A DNA stretch of 64,000 nt, taken from Erigeron canadensis. Taxonomy: Eukaryota; Streptophyta; Magnoliopsida; Asterales; Asteraceae. The stretch is from positions 36,640,055 to 36,704,054 of the forward strand of contig NC_057762.1 in the NCBI RefSeq assembly GCF_010389155.1, read 5' to 3'. Shown here piece after piece: positions 23,003 to 36,400 of the stretch. The translations under genes and the position numbers were made by a program. Below the pieces are notes generated by a model that ran no database searches, was not told the origin of the DNA, and saw only the letters and a list, made by a program, of their open reading frames with translations. Numbering within the stretch: the stretch's first letter is position 1; each line of letters starts with the position of its first letter.

Positions 23003-26000
23003 TTATTCATCATCATACTCCCTCATATTGAACTTATTCTCTGGGTAAAAGCTCACAATCACTTGGTTCCTATCAAACTTTCTTCCATTCAATCCAACAC
23101 GTGCTTTCATTGAACTTTCTGTGTCCGCATACTCCAAGAAAACCTACATAAACAGAGAAAACCAATAAGTAAGATACTAGTTGTGAGTTTGTGGTGTAAC
23201 GGTAATAAAAAAAAATTGAAAGGAGGAGATTAAACTAACCTTACCAACCCCTGAAACTGGCTCACCATCGGTGTTTGGGCGTGGAATGACGACGTTCACT
23301 AAAGTACCTGCAAATTAGTTGAACAATTTTGAGATCATATAGTATTATTCAGGGCATACAACACATATGGTATATAAATATGTCAAATTGTAGGAATCAA
23401 TACACAGATAGTATCTTACCGAATTTTCCACATTCTATTTTCATGTCTTCCATTATTTCTTCATAACTTTCATCATTTAGGAGCTCATCTTCAGCTATAA
23501 CTTGGGATAAAGATAAAACCTTGGTGGGAGATGTGCCAATTGCTCCAGGTAGCAACATAAATTTCTGCAAATGAAATATAGTTAAGATAGCTGTTGTGTT
23601 ATCACGGGAATCACAGTAATCATATACTAGATGGATAGTAAGATCACCAAAGAATGAGAGAACTTCTTAAACTCTTTTTGTGAACTCAAGCAACACATGA
23701 CATACAAAAAACCTATACTAGTGATCCCCTATTATTCATTAAAACTTATCAAAACAACTCACCTGCAATGCAATTTGTTGTTGCGCATGTAATAGTACAC
23801 TCTCCTGCTCAGGCTTAAGTTGAATTTGAACTTGGTTAGCCCGTCTAACCGTAAGGGTTTTGTTACCCATCTTGATACCATTAAGATATGCGCAAGCAAT
23901 ATCTGTAACAGATATATCTTTATATACACAGAACGCATAACCTTTAGAGTAGCCAGTTTCTCTGTCTTTCACAATTTCAAATCCCCGAAGAGGCCCAAAA
24001 GATTCCAGTAGCTCCTGCATTTGCGTCTTTGTGATATAATTAGGAATCCCACCCACAAATATGCGATCAGGACCCTCTAGCCCACCAGCTGAACCAGGGG
24101 TTAGTCCAACAGCAGCTAGGTTCAGATTGGGGCTAGGCTGACTTGGACCAAGAGTAGCAGCTAGGGATGGATTGTAATCAGTTGGTCTCCGAACCTTCAC
24201 AGGTGCTCCCTGAAAATCGAGATTAAACATAATAAAAGAGATTAATGCAACACGTTGCATGTCTAATTCTTAAACATATTAACAGGCCAGATCTAAGCTC
24301 ACTGGTCAAGAAGATTATAAATATGCACGGTCCACACAGACCAGAGGCAATATCAGATTTTATTTTAAATGTAATAATGTGCAAATCATTACAGTATTTA
24401 TTAATATTTTACCAGATTATCTACATTGAACAAGATAGTCGTAAGAGTTACCTCAAATATTATGCCATCCAAAGCCATTGCATTACTGGCCTCCTCAACA
24501 GATCTCATCTCCACAAAAGCAAACTTCTTCTCATAATTAATGTAAACATTGACAACAGCATCACCGGAACCAGCAGTATTTCCACCAATTGCAGACATAA
24601 CATGACTGAAAAAGGTTGCCACAGACTGGAAAGAGATAATGAATTAGAAAGCCAGAAACATTCGTTTACAAGAAATATTATACCCAAGTAGTAATAAAGC
24701 GGTTACAAAGGAAATCACATACAAAACTGGAATATACTTATGTTTCTCTGACCATGAGAAAACATATTTCTAGAGTCCTGGTTCAAAATTCTAAAATACA
24801 CATATCTAAATGTTAGAAAAGTGGGTTTTGGAATTTTTAACAATGGAGGAAAATTATCGACAAGAGCAGTTAAGGGGTGCCTGGGATTGATTACTTATTA
24901 AGCAAGATAAAGTCATAAAAACATTTTTTACTGCTTGGATATAACTCATATAAGCAAGCTGCGTTTTTCTTTTGTTTGAACAGGCAAACTGCTATTTGGA
25001 CCGTGATTATTCAATCTCATATATCCTTCAATAAGCAAAACTGCAAAACACATAAGACATGAAAAAACCAAACTCTAAATCCTGCATTGCAATTTGCTTT
25101 AGCTGATTATCTAAGTATGCTTATTCAAAAGGTATAATCAGTTTTATAAGCAATCCCAGGCACCCCCCTTAGTTAAGTAACATTTACGAATGTAATCATT
25201 GAGCAATGCATGGAACTTAGCAAAACAAATAAAAGATACCTGTTCATTGACAGTTGAAGAAAGGCCCCCAATGTAAACTCGCCTTGCATGTCTAGTTGCC
25301 TGAACTGGCATAACAGGAAGAGCTTTAAACTGCAAAACGTCACAAAGAAACAAAACGTTAAAAAATGTACAAAGAAATAATGAAAGCCATCATAATTTAT
25401 AGGCTGATAAATAAATTACCTGGTCAGATGACATGTTTTGGAACATTTCTGGAATGGATGCGGTGGTTGCCGGGGGTTGACCTGTAAACACGAATCGAAT
25501 CAAAATTCTAGATAAAGGTAAAAACCACCACTTAATTGGATTCGAAAAAACCTTCAATTTTATTTTGAATAAAAAGACAGTTCATATGTAAGCACGTTAT
25601 GAAATTCGGTAAATCTATTGAAACTAGCTATTCCTTGTCAAATACGAAGAAGACCTACCATACCATTGCTCGATTCTTCCTTTTTTCAAATAAGCTTATC
25701 AGCTCACAATCATTCTCAGTACATCGGTGCTAGTAACCCAACATTACCTTATAAAACAACAAAAACACAAAACACAAGGCATAACAAAAAGCTCAGTTCA
25801 GAAATACAGAACATCACTAGGTATACAGAATATATTTTAAAAGAGACAACTAGGGATGACTTCAGAACTCTGTTGGTAACAAGTAATTCAACTAAGCATA
25901 TGCTTTTACCTAAATAACACCATACACTTTTATACAGACTTTCACGTTGTATCAAACAGAAAAATGATAGTTATAAAATAGCAGAGTTAGTATTGCAAGG

Positions 26001-26772
26001 CGGGATTGTACCTGCAGCAGCAGCAGCAGCCAAGATTGAAGAAGATGGAGGAGCAATGTCAAAACCACTAACGCGTTTCCTGTTACAAACACCAATGATG
26101 AGAAAAGCATCAAAGTCAGTAACATAATAAGTACAGAATACACATTCCAAAAAAAAAATTATTTGATTACCAATCATATGAAAATTATAGTCTTCTGTGC
26201 CTTTTAATTTGTGAAGAAATAAACAATTAACAAGATAAATGCCCAATAGACAAATCCATGATCTCAGTTTTAAAAACTAATGTTAAGTTTAACAAAAGTC
26301 AATGAGATCTACATGGCTACACCTTACCTTTTGGAGTGTGAACGAGAATGAGATCTATGTTCCTTCGGTCTATCTCTGTAGTAACCATCAGGGTCACGGA
26401 TCCTCCTATGAGAACCATGCTGCAAAAGCCAAAAATCAAATATAATATTATTCACATATACAATATATAATAAAAACATACTATGAAATTTACGTATTCT
26501 TTGAAACAATCCATTAATACTCCTAATTTAATAGAGCATTCAAGCTTATGATGATTATCATAAACAAACTTGCTCAAAAACTCCATTAATATTTTGTTTA
26601 ATATGAAATCCCAAAACATATATGATACGTACGAAAATGTAAAAGAAAACAAGACAAATGAAAAATAGTCATGTAATACCTGTGACTTATGATAAGAATC
26701 TTCTCTGAAAGAGTCGGAGTGTTTGCTACGCTTAGAGGAAGACCCAGAATAGCCTTCTTCGTAATACGTCAT
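23003..26772 (-). CDS. U2AF large subunit (U2AF65-like), RS-poor paralogue
   Basis: Predicted splicing factor that binds polypyrimidine tracts at 3' splice sites and recruits U2 snRNP in the nucleus. Exons (transcribed right to left): 26680-26772, 26328-26419, 26012-26079, 25420-25481, 25240-25329, 24452-24625, 23763-24209, 23420-23564, 23240-23307, 23003-23143, with GT-AG borders and continuous phase: 459 aa. It starts MTYYEEGYSGSSSKRSKHSD. Only a short RSHSRSHSKR stretch remains of the RS domain. KRVSGFDIAPP corresponds to the U2AF35-contact region. RRM1 is about 116-205 (RVYIGGL, KKFAFVEM), RRM2 about 240-320 (RIFVGGI, KGYAFCVY), UHM about 345-455 (GRKF retained). It is about 145 aa shorter than its neighbour at 30413-36577. 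Frame, RNP motifs and splice sites are intact, so it is probably expressed. Confidence 0.92.
24873..25168. mobile_element. PIF/Harbinger-type MITE in a U2AF65 intron
   Basis: Inverted ends (GGGGTGCCTGGGATTG and its complement) are flanked by TTA on both sides (24870-24872 and 25169-25171), the 3-bp target typical of PIF/Harbinger. It is 296 bp, non-coding, and lies inside the intron between the exons 24452-24625 and 25240-25329. Confidence 0.75.
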
Positions 26773-26796
26773 TGTTGCTGTCTTCTGATTGCTTTT

Positions 26797-27047
26797 CTAG
26801 CAATAATCATCATCATTAGTAATCATAATAGTGTGTGTATACAAAAGTATCGACTAAAGAAGCTCTACTTTGAACAGTTTAAACCAAAATCGATTGTTAA
26901 TTCAATTTGTATCTAACTATTACAATAATAAACACATCATAAACAGCAATAACAATGATAATTATAATTATTAGAAACTAATATATTCATATATATATAT
27001 ATATATAAATTAAAATTAATAATAAAGAGGGGCGGGTGGTTAGTTAC
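26797..27047 (-). other. probable 5'UTR intron of the RS-poor U2AF65 gene
   Basis: On the minus strand a donor GAAG|GTAACT (27047) and acceptor TTGCTAG|AAAAGC (26796) bracket 251 bp of AT-rich DNA just 24 nt upstream of the ATG. Leader introns are common in plant housekeeping genes. Inferred from splice motifs only. Confidence 0.45.
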
Positions 27048-27172
27048 CTTCAATCGCAGAAGAACCGCCGTAATCTACTATACAGTATATATGTATATGT
27101 ATTTGTATCGGAGCGTTTAAGTCGGTTTTAGGCTTTAGAGCAAATCGTAATGCGTGGGGATTGGTATTTAAC

Positions 27173-27180
27173 TATTTATA
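27173..27180 (-). promoter_or_regulatory. candidate TATA box, RS-poor U2AF65 gene
   Basis: TATAAATA on the minus strand, about 400 bp upstream of the ATG and about 100 bp upstream of the putative leader-intron donor. A start site about 30 bp downstream would be consistent. Confidence 0.4.
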
Positions 27181-27696
27181 CGAGAGAATATGAATTTTTT
27201 AGTCGGTTTTGCCGTGATTATCACGTCCATCCCTGGTTTTATCTCTATGTAGAACCCCCCCTTTCACTTCCTTGCATTGACATAATTAACCTATCAAAAT
27301 TATGTTATACACATATACTTAATCTTCTTTTATCGAATATCACAACAGAAGGTCTTGATTATATTCTCTTAATCAGGTTCACCTAGAAAGCCTTTTCATC
27401 AAGTACATAATAGGAGGAAAACTTTCTTAGTCCATCCAAATACACAACAACATATTCAAAAAAAAATAGTCCCTTTTTTATTTTTGGATAGATTATGATA
27501 ATAATACAGATGTGATAATAGCAAAAGATTTGATAAGCACATCTTATAATTTAATTAGCAATAGCAATGGTATATTGGTATGAGATAAATAATGTTCATT
27601 ATTCGATCGAGATCTTTTAAATTAGGTTAAGAAATACAAGACTCTCGAAAAACCTCTTATCATTCTACCCTATAAATGTAGAAAGTAAGACTTTAT

Positions 27697-28059
27697 GGGT
27701 GCGTTTGGTTGTAGAAAATGTTTTCTAGAATTTCATTTCTATTTTTCTAGAAAATTAAAAAGGTTTTTGTTTTCTAGAAAACAAATTAAAATTTTGAAAA
27801 CGCGTTTTAATTAGAAAACTAGAAAACATGTTAGAGATGTGAGGCGAAGGAGAGGAATGAAAAGGAAGATGGAAATGGAAAATAGAAAACAAGAAAAAAA
27901 GTGTTTTCAAGTTTTCTATGAAAAAATGGAAAACCTTGTTTTTTGTTTTCTTAGAAAACATTTTTAGAAAACTATGATTAGAACGCGTTTTCTGTTTTTC
28001 ATGTTTTATTGGAAAACAAAAATGAAAAACAATGGATGTTTTCTACAACCAAACGCCCC
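27697..28059. mobile_element. MITE with GGG(T)GCGTTTGGTTG inverted ends
   Basis: The left end GGGTGCGTTTGGTTGTAGAA and the inverted right end differ by one indel. TAT flanks both sides (27694-27696 and 28060-28062), a 3-bp repeat compatible with a PIF/Harbinger-like origin, although the target is not the usual TWA. The interior is full of GTTTTCTAGAAAAC-type palindromic words. 363 bp. Confidence 0.7.
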
Positions 28060-28345
28060 TATGAGTTTGGTTTTTTATAATAGAAATGAAAGAATAGGAT
28101 TAATTCCCATTCACATTATTTGAATTCTAAATTTAAATTTTAAAGTAAACTTAGAAAAATATCCAAATTCCAAACCTAAATAAAGGTTGGGTTTCATATT
28201 AATTCTCATCCCAAACCTAAATAAGGTACTCCAAATCATTAACAAATCCAATGTTATTCCAACCATCAAACCAAACAACCTGAATGTTATTTTTTCGATA
28301 AAATAAACAATTGTCTTGAACAAATAATAAGGGCATTTATTGTCA

Positions 28346-28502
28346 TTGGGGTGATGGCCTAGTGGTTATAGAGTTTTTTTACTTTGTGGTGCTTTCCTTA
28401 AGGGTCAAAGGCTCGAATGCTACCACATGCATGTGGTGAGGAAACCTAAACAATCAAAGTTGGGAGTGTTAGCTATTATCCGCTCTACTTAAAAAAAAAA
28501 AA
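28346..28502 (+). mobile_element. tRNA-derived SINE
   Basis: Head GGGGTGATGGCCTAGTGG resembles a Pol III A box region, and GGCTCGAATGC about 55 bp later resembles a B box. The element ends in a run of 13 A. Confidence 0.65.
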
Positions 28503-28983
28503 GATTCGACCCGGCTTGAGCGCACCAAAATTTTTTCTTTTAATTATTTATTTGCGGTCTTTCAAAAATTAAAAGAAAAAAAGAAAAAGGGAGTAATGAT
28601 TCTTTGTTCCTTTGGGGGCACGATCAAGATACATAACTATGATCTCTAAGTTTTAAATAATTGAAGTGGTTTTTCATTTTCTTGCAAATAAAACGTATCA
28701 TTAACTTCAAACGGAAGAACCATTACTCCGTACAAGTTAAACAAGATCCCACTTCGAGCAACATAAGTAATTAAATTTGACACTATATCTCATGCGTTTG
28801 GTATCCCTTGTGACTTGTGAGAGCGGAAGGTTTTTTTTCCACATCCTACTGTTTTAGTAGGTTTATGCATTTGATAAACTATTCAAAGGCAGCAAACTAA
28901 ATATAAAAACATTTTTCTAACAAGTTGCCGATATATGAAAACATGAATCATAATAGTTTTCTAGAATAATGCATTGTCTTAAA

Positions 28984-29190
28984 ACCAACTGTGTTGGATT
29001 AGTAGTTGGAGCCAACCCTTGCCTCTAGAGACAGAAGTCAAGGGTTTGATCCTCATATCTAGCAATGCTGTAGGTCCTTTTCTACTTTTGGCAGAACCTG
29101 GAAGTAGTCTCTCTTGATAGGAATAAAGTAGTCTACATCTCAACTTCCCTTATACACCGTCAAAAACGGTATTGAGACTCAAAATCAAAC
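28984..29190 (+). mobile_element. tRNA-derived SINE, second type
   Basis: A-box-like TTGGATTAGTAGTTGGAGCC and B-box-like GGGTTTGATCCTC are spaced as in tRNA-derived SINEs. The tail contains gtagtctacatctca. Of a different family from the copies at 21036 and 28346. No clear target duplication. Confidence 0.55.
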
Positions 29191-29447
29191 ATAATGCATT
29201 GTCTTACAACATGCCGTATCTTTTTACTTGATATTCAACGCCAATTGGGTTTAAATTAAAAGGAAAATTACTTAAACGTTCATATTCTCTGGTCTATATC
29301 TTAGTTTGGACACCTATATGCTTTTTACCTATTTAATCAAAAAAAAACAAAAAACTTACCACCTGAATACACTTAGTAAAACAAAATAATGCCAAGTGTC
29401 AACGAGGTCTTCACAATTTGTGTTAGATTTCTCTTCTTATATCTATA

Positions 29448-29790
29448 TCTATACTTCATTATAAATAAAACTACTCCATTTTTTTTTCTAACTTTTTATC
29501 TTTCAAATACCCAAAATACCCTTAATATTCAACACATTTTTAACTTAAACACTAAATTTACCCAAAATATCCGTAAAATATTTTCCAACTATATTTATCC
29601 AAACTCTCTCGCTCTCTCTCCTTTATTTATTAGTTTAAATATTTTCTACTAATAAAATTATTTACAAAAGATAGCATTCTTATTATTTACATCAATTACT
29701 TTTAGATTTAATAACCACATCTTTACCACCACAGCTGCCACCCACCACCACTTGTTGCCGCCACCGCCATTGCAGGATCTTGTCCAAATA
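29448..29790 (+). repeat. Helitron-like triplet-rich element, 3' truncated
   Basis: Starts A|TCTATACTTCATTATAAAT, carries the tttacatcaattactttta word and a CCACC/CCGCC triplet tract, then breaks off near ccgccattgcagg without a full hairpin. Confidence 0.45.
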
Positions 29791-30412
29791 ATGTTTCTCA
29801 TTTTAATTACAAAATAGGGTGAATTGCAATAGGAATATCTTTCAATTACCCTTTGATTCCATTAAGACCTCATCGAAAAAACCGGTGTATTGTAACCTTA
29901 GATCATATTTGTAAATTCTGTATCATCCATGAATTGAAGCATAATACTCGGATGTCATTTTTATCCTACCAAGTACCATCCATCTTTTAGGATAATTTTA
30001 TAATTTTACACTTTCAGGTGAGTTCACAAGTTTCAATGTGAACAAGAACCGAATCCAACATCTAAACATACCTTATCTAGAAATCATGTTTTCTTCTGGA
30101 ACTATTAACTGTGGGCTTAGTCTGATGGGCAATTTTTTTTATTTTATTTTATGTTAGAATGGTTAGCGAATGAAAAAGCAGGGCGTAAAAGTATAATTGT
30201 AGAAACACAATGCTAGAAAAAACAAAACATGTTTGGTGGAACCAAAAAACATAACAGTCTGTATCCCTACAAACTCATAACTTGTCTTGGAGTTTAAAGT
30301 CAGGAATAACAACTCTTCTGAAACAAATTTTACACATCTATGTTCTAAAGTGAAAAGAAAACAAACAAAACAAAGCATTATACTAGTAATACACGTAACA
30401 ATGATAATATAA

Positions 30413-33400
30413 CTATCCATCATACTCTCCCTGGTTGAACTTGTGTTCCGGATAAAAGCTAGCCACGACTTGGTTACCACCGAACTTCCTTCCATTCAAT
30501 CCTGCCCTAGCTTTAGTTGAGCCTTCAGTGTCGGCATACTCCAAGAAAACCTTCACGAATAAAAACCAACAAGTAAAACCACTGACCTTCGGCATGTTTT
30601 TCTAGTGTATAATAATCCAGGACAGTTGCACAAGATAGAAATATATTTTCACTGTTTATCAAATAACAGCAACTACCTTTGAAATTTATCAATAACAGGC
30701 TTACACGCTTCCAATATTTTTACCAATCATAGCAAAATGAGGCGTAATGTGTTGCTATTATAGTATTATTAGTAACAAAAGTATGTAGCTCATAAGTGGC
30801 AAAAATAAAAAATCTCTAAAGTATGTTGAGCATTATTTATTGTAATTTTTGAAGTACATAAAAATCATTGGGATGAACTACATTGACATCTCTTGTAAAA
30901 AGTTTTTTTTTTTTACAGCTTGTAAAAACTATTGTTTATTTGTGTAATTGACTATTACATTTAAGAAAGACTGAACTAACCTTGCCAACGCCTGCTACTG
31001 GTTCACCGTTAGGATTTGGACGTGGAATGACCACATTAACTAGATCACCTGCAAAATTAGTTCAAAATTAATGATCATTAATAATCATTCAGTGTATATA
31101 AAACAGATGGACATGTAGAGGCAGTAAAGAAGGCTTCTGTCTGAATGATAGGGGAAGATTCTTTATAGCAAAAGGCTGTAAAACAGAAAGACATATAAAA
31201 ATAACAAAAATCAATGGATTGATATATAATTGAGAAACGCTAGGCTTATACAGATTTTAAAAACACATGTTTACAAATGAAAGTTCACCAATCAAATCAT
31301 ATCTATATTATGTCTCTTCAATCTCTTTGTTGATTGGACCAACTCACACGCCACATGTGTTAGCAAAATGTCAAGTCTAGCATTTCTCTGTATAATTTGA
31401 CAAATTGTAAAATCAATACAATCTTACCGAATTTTCCACATTCTATTTTCATGTCTTCCAGTATGTCTTCATAATCTTCATCATTTATAAGCTCCTCTTC
31501 GGTAACAACTTGGGTTAAAGATAAAACCTTGGTGGCAGGTGCAACCATTGCCCCAGGTTGCAACATAAATTTCTGCAGATGAAATTATGTTTAAGTGTAG
31601 TGCTACTAAGTAAAAAGTTTGGGAAGTAGAAGAACCAAGTAACATTAGACAATTAAACCGTGTAGTGCAGCCAAGTAAAAAATGGCAAAGGGTAAAGGGC
31701 CACTTTTGTATTATAGGAAAAAGGGCAGAAAAATATGAGAGAACGTTTTGACTCTTATTATGAAGTAAATCAACACATAACCCAAATGATTCACTATATG
31801 TAAAAGATTGTCAAAAGTATTTAGAATCTTGCTAGGAAACATCTATATAATGATAAATTCTAAAAGTTAAAATAATCTACTGTAGTTAAGTGAACAAACT
31901 GAATTCACCCAAGTAATATAAAGACTTCCTTGTTGGGTAAGTAACAACACCTTCCTTCTAAGCCAAGTAGTACATTTGACCTAAAATAAAATCAGGTCTA
32001 ATAGGTGTCAAGCAATACAAAGTGTGTCCAGATGCAGCATACATCTCCTAAAGCGTTTTATTAACAATAATTGTGTAGGAGCCCAATTTAAAACCTCTAA
32101 TATGCAGATCATGCAAGAAAATGCAAAGCAAACTAAAATCCTGACCTGCAATGCAATTTGTTGTTGTGCATGTAACAATACGCTCTCCTGCTCCGGCTTT
32201 GGTTGAGTTTGACCTTGGTTAGCCCGTCTAACCGTAAGGGTTTTGTCACCCATCTTGATACCATTAAGAGCTGCACAAGCAATATCTGTGACAGATAAAT
32301 CCTGATATACACAGAACGCATAACCTTTAGAATTGCCAGTCTCTCTGTCTTTCACAAGATCAAAGCCCCGAAGAGCCCCAAAAGACTCCAATAACTCCCT
32401 GACTTGAGCCTCTGTAAAATAATAAGGAAGCCCACCCACAAATATGCGGTCAGGACCCTCAAGCCCACCAGCTGAACCAGGGGTTAGCCCAACGGCAGCT
32501 AGGTTCAGGTTGGGGTTAGGTTGACTTGGACCGAGAGTAGCAGCTAGGGAGGGATTGTAATCACTTGGTCTCCGAACCTTCACAGGTGCTCCCTGAAAAT
32601 TGAGATTATATACATCAACGTAACAAGAACGGCACTCTGCATGCATGTATATAGATAAATATTATGTCATCGATTTCCTAAACAAATAGGATGTAAAGCC
32701 ACTGGTCACGAAGAAGAGTCTAAATTTCTAACTGACAGGTAGGTAACAGGAAAGATGCTCAGACAGAGTGTATTTGGAGGGTAGAGTGAACAGACAAGAT
32801 TTGGTGTGTCTGCCTGCGGTTTTACGGTCTGTATCTGTATTCTTGTTAGTGTATTGGTGTCTGTATGTGTTAGGTTGTGTGTTAATTTATATAGCAAGGG
32901 AGAGGAATGTGGTCATTTGGTTGAGGGTTTATAAGACACAAAGGTTGTTATCTTTTCGATTAATCATAGAAAAACCAGGATCCTTTATAACTTTTGTGAC
33001 CAATTTTTCTAAACTTGGGAATTCTAGAGCCCATACAATAAATGTTTAGTATTATATAGAAGTTTTAATAATGTAATAATGTGCAAATCATTATCTATTA
33101 TTTTTTAACAAATTATCTCGATTGCAACAAGATAGTCGTAAGAAATACCTCAAATATAATGCCATCCAAAGCCATTGCATTACTGGCTTCCTCGACAGAT
33201 CTCATCTCCACAAAAGCAAACTTCTTTTCATGATTAATGTAAACATTGACAACAGCATCACCTGACCATATAAAAGATTTAGCATGTACAACTTGAACGG
33301 CTGCTTCATTTGCATAAAATTATGCATACTAACCTGGACCAGCAGTATTTCCACCAATTGCAGACATAACATGACTAAAAAAGGTCGCTACAGACTGCAA

Positions 33401-36400
33401 AGAAGATAATGAGCCAGAAACATTTGTTAGCCTATGATTATCAAGCCCAACTATCAATAAAACACTTGCAAAGAAAGTCAAACTAAAAAGATTTAGTCAT
33501 TAAAAAAATCACAATTTGAGCTGCCTCACGTAGCACTATCTTTTTCACAATATAGAGTAATACTTAGACAGCCATTAATTCGGAAGATGTATAAAGTTTT
33601 TAAATTAAACCCTTGAATTGAACGCAACATATCAAACATGGAGAGATTAAAACTAAACCTGTTCATTAGCGGTTGGAGAAAGTCCACCAACATAAACCCG
33701 TCGTGCATGTCTAGTGGCCTGATATTACATTATTTGTAAGGACTTCATACTCAAGATATAATATAACAATTCAAAGTCTTATACAAAAAAGGAAGTAACT
33801 ATGTTTTCCAACCTGCTGAGTCATTGCCTGAACTGGCATAACAGGAAGACCTGCAAACTGCAAATGGCCATGAAGAAAGAATGTTAAAGGTATAAAAAAA
33901 CAAACTTGTTGGTCAATTGATAAATTACCTGGCCAGGTGCCAACGGGAACATGTTTTGGAACATTCCAGGAATGGTTGGGGTGGTCCCAGGGACCTGACC
34001 TGTAAAAACTGACAGAATAAACTCCCCAGAAAAACCATAAACATTACACCACAACTAATCAGCCATAGAGAACTAGAAACAACTACCACTCAACCGCCTT
34101 TGAAAAATACTATATTTTGAGTGACGTTCTACAATCTTACATGCATCTAGAAATAAAAGATTTAATTTATTTTTTGTTCTATATTCAAGTAGCGGGCAAA
34201 ATCTGAAAACTACCAAAATAAGCATTCCCAGTTGAAGACGAACAAGACCTATCATACCATTGCAATGATTCTTCCTTGTACAAATAAGCTACAGAAGTCG
34301 GCTCACACCCATTCTCAGCACAGTGGGGCTAGTAGCCCAACATTGCCTTCTTAGACATACAACAAACATAGAACAAACAAAAAACACCAAACAGAAGACA
34401 AAACCAAAAGCTCTCTCAGTTCAGGATTATGTCACTAAGTAAACAATAAAGAATTCTAAAAACCCAATTTACGGATGATGGCATTGGAACTCTATGGGTA
34501 CAAGTAAAAGAACTAAATTTGCTTACCAAAATACCACCAAGCATTTTGGTATGACCTTTCCACACTATATCAAAGAGAAAAATGAAAGTTATCAAGATAA
34601 TTTCACTTAGCTATGAATGTTGGGATAAGTACCAGCGGTAGCAGCAGCAGCATTAGCCAAGATTGCAGAAGCAGGAGGAGCCATGTCAAAACCACTAACT
34701 CTTTTGCTGCTGCAAACACCAAAGAGTGAGTATAAACTTCATAAACATAGATAATTAGGTATGTGTAAACACATGGTTCAGTAGACAGAATAACGAGATA
34801 GAATGCCCTCTATGACAGCTAGTAAATACGCCCGTCTACTCATGAACAATGCTATGTTGTTGAAAACTTTCAGAAGGACAAGATAATGCCACAAAGTGAC
34901 AAATGAGAAATAAAGATTGTAAAAAATGTTACCCTCAACATTAGACTATCAATTTACAAACACTTGGACGCATGCAATAATGCATCACCGTAACTCTTAT
35001 TAATATAAAAGACAGAATATGTTCAAGAAAGATAAACAATTCAAAACAAACACTCTCTGATTTGCAATTATATTATTCTATTTATAAAGCAGTATTTTTT
35101 AATCATGCAAAGTATGTCACTCATATGAATAAAATGAGTACCAATTGAGAAACGGAAAAATCTCAATTTCCATAATGAACTTATTAAATTTATGAGAAGG
35201 TAAATGTTCCTAAACCAAAGGAGTGCATCCTACCTTTTGGAGCGTGAACGTGATCGTGACCTTGACCTACGTTCAGATTTGGATCTTGAGGGAGAACGTG
35301 ACCTTCGTCTACTATGTCTACCCTCTCTATCTCTGTCGTAATCTCTCCGCCTGCAAACAATTGCAGAAACAAAACAAATTCAGTTAGCAGAAACGAAATA
35401 GATATTGCAGACTATTCTGGGTAAATCCACCAAAGATCAACAAGAATGAAAATAAGATAAACAAAGAGATTAAAGTCACCACCAACAAAAGAATAGTGTT
35501 ATAAGAATTATGATGAAGTTCACCAGGAACAGCTGCTGGAAAAAAACAAAACAAAACGAACAAAAAGAACGGAGCCACATATGTCAACAAAAGGAAGTAT
35601 TGTACAGTGTGTGTGGAATATTGCACGTTACATTGACTCAATTAAATAAAAGTATTGCCTTTTTCAACAATATAAGCAAAAAAGAACGTTTAATATTACC
35701 TATCATAGTCTCGACTCCTATGATAGTCATCATCATCTCTATCTCTGCCTCTTTCCCTTCTCTCACCTCGTTCTCTGTAACGATCCCGGTCCCGATCCCT
35801 GTGGCGATCACGATCTTTTTCTCTATCCTTTTCCCTGTCATCGTCTCTGCTTTTTCCTCTGTCTCGGTCTCGGTCTCTGCTCTTTTCCCTGTCCCTGTCT
35901 TTGCTCTTTTCACCGTCTCTATCTCTATCTCTGTCCCTCTCTCTATCCCGGTCCTTATCCCTCCCTCGCTCCCTGTCCTTCGACCTACTTTTGGAGGACT
36001 CTCTTTCACTGTCGCGAGAAAGCTACAAGCAGAAAATAAACACAAATTATAACTTATGACTACATACATTCTTAAATTAGTTTATGTGATGCGCTAGTAT
36101 CATTTAAGTTATCTAAAATCGACAACAACGTAATTTTACACAACAATTGCTTCAGGTCATATGTATATTCTGCATATTATATATCTATCAACAGCAATTG
36201 TATGTCTCAATTTTTCAAACCCTAGCTCATACACAATAAAATAGCAACAAGATAAAACTATTTCATACAACTAATTGTAAATTTACTATATATATATATA
36301 TATATATATACAGTAAAAACAATTAAAAAATTACCTAACTTTAGTCCACAGTCGTAATACACGATTTTCTATAAATAATAATAATTAATAATAATAACTA

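Noticed and set aside
35510..36052. 180-codon plus-strand frame rich in S/V/P/I
   Set aside because: Antisense shadow of the purine-rich RS exon of the full-length U2AF65 gene.
35638..36069. 143-codon minus-strand frame rich in E/T/R/G
   Set aside because: It is the wrong frame of the U2AF65 RS exon (35700-36022). The spliced frame gives the expected R/D/E/K/S repeats.
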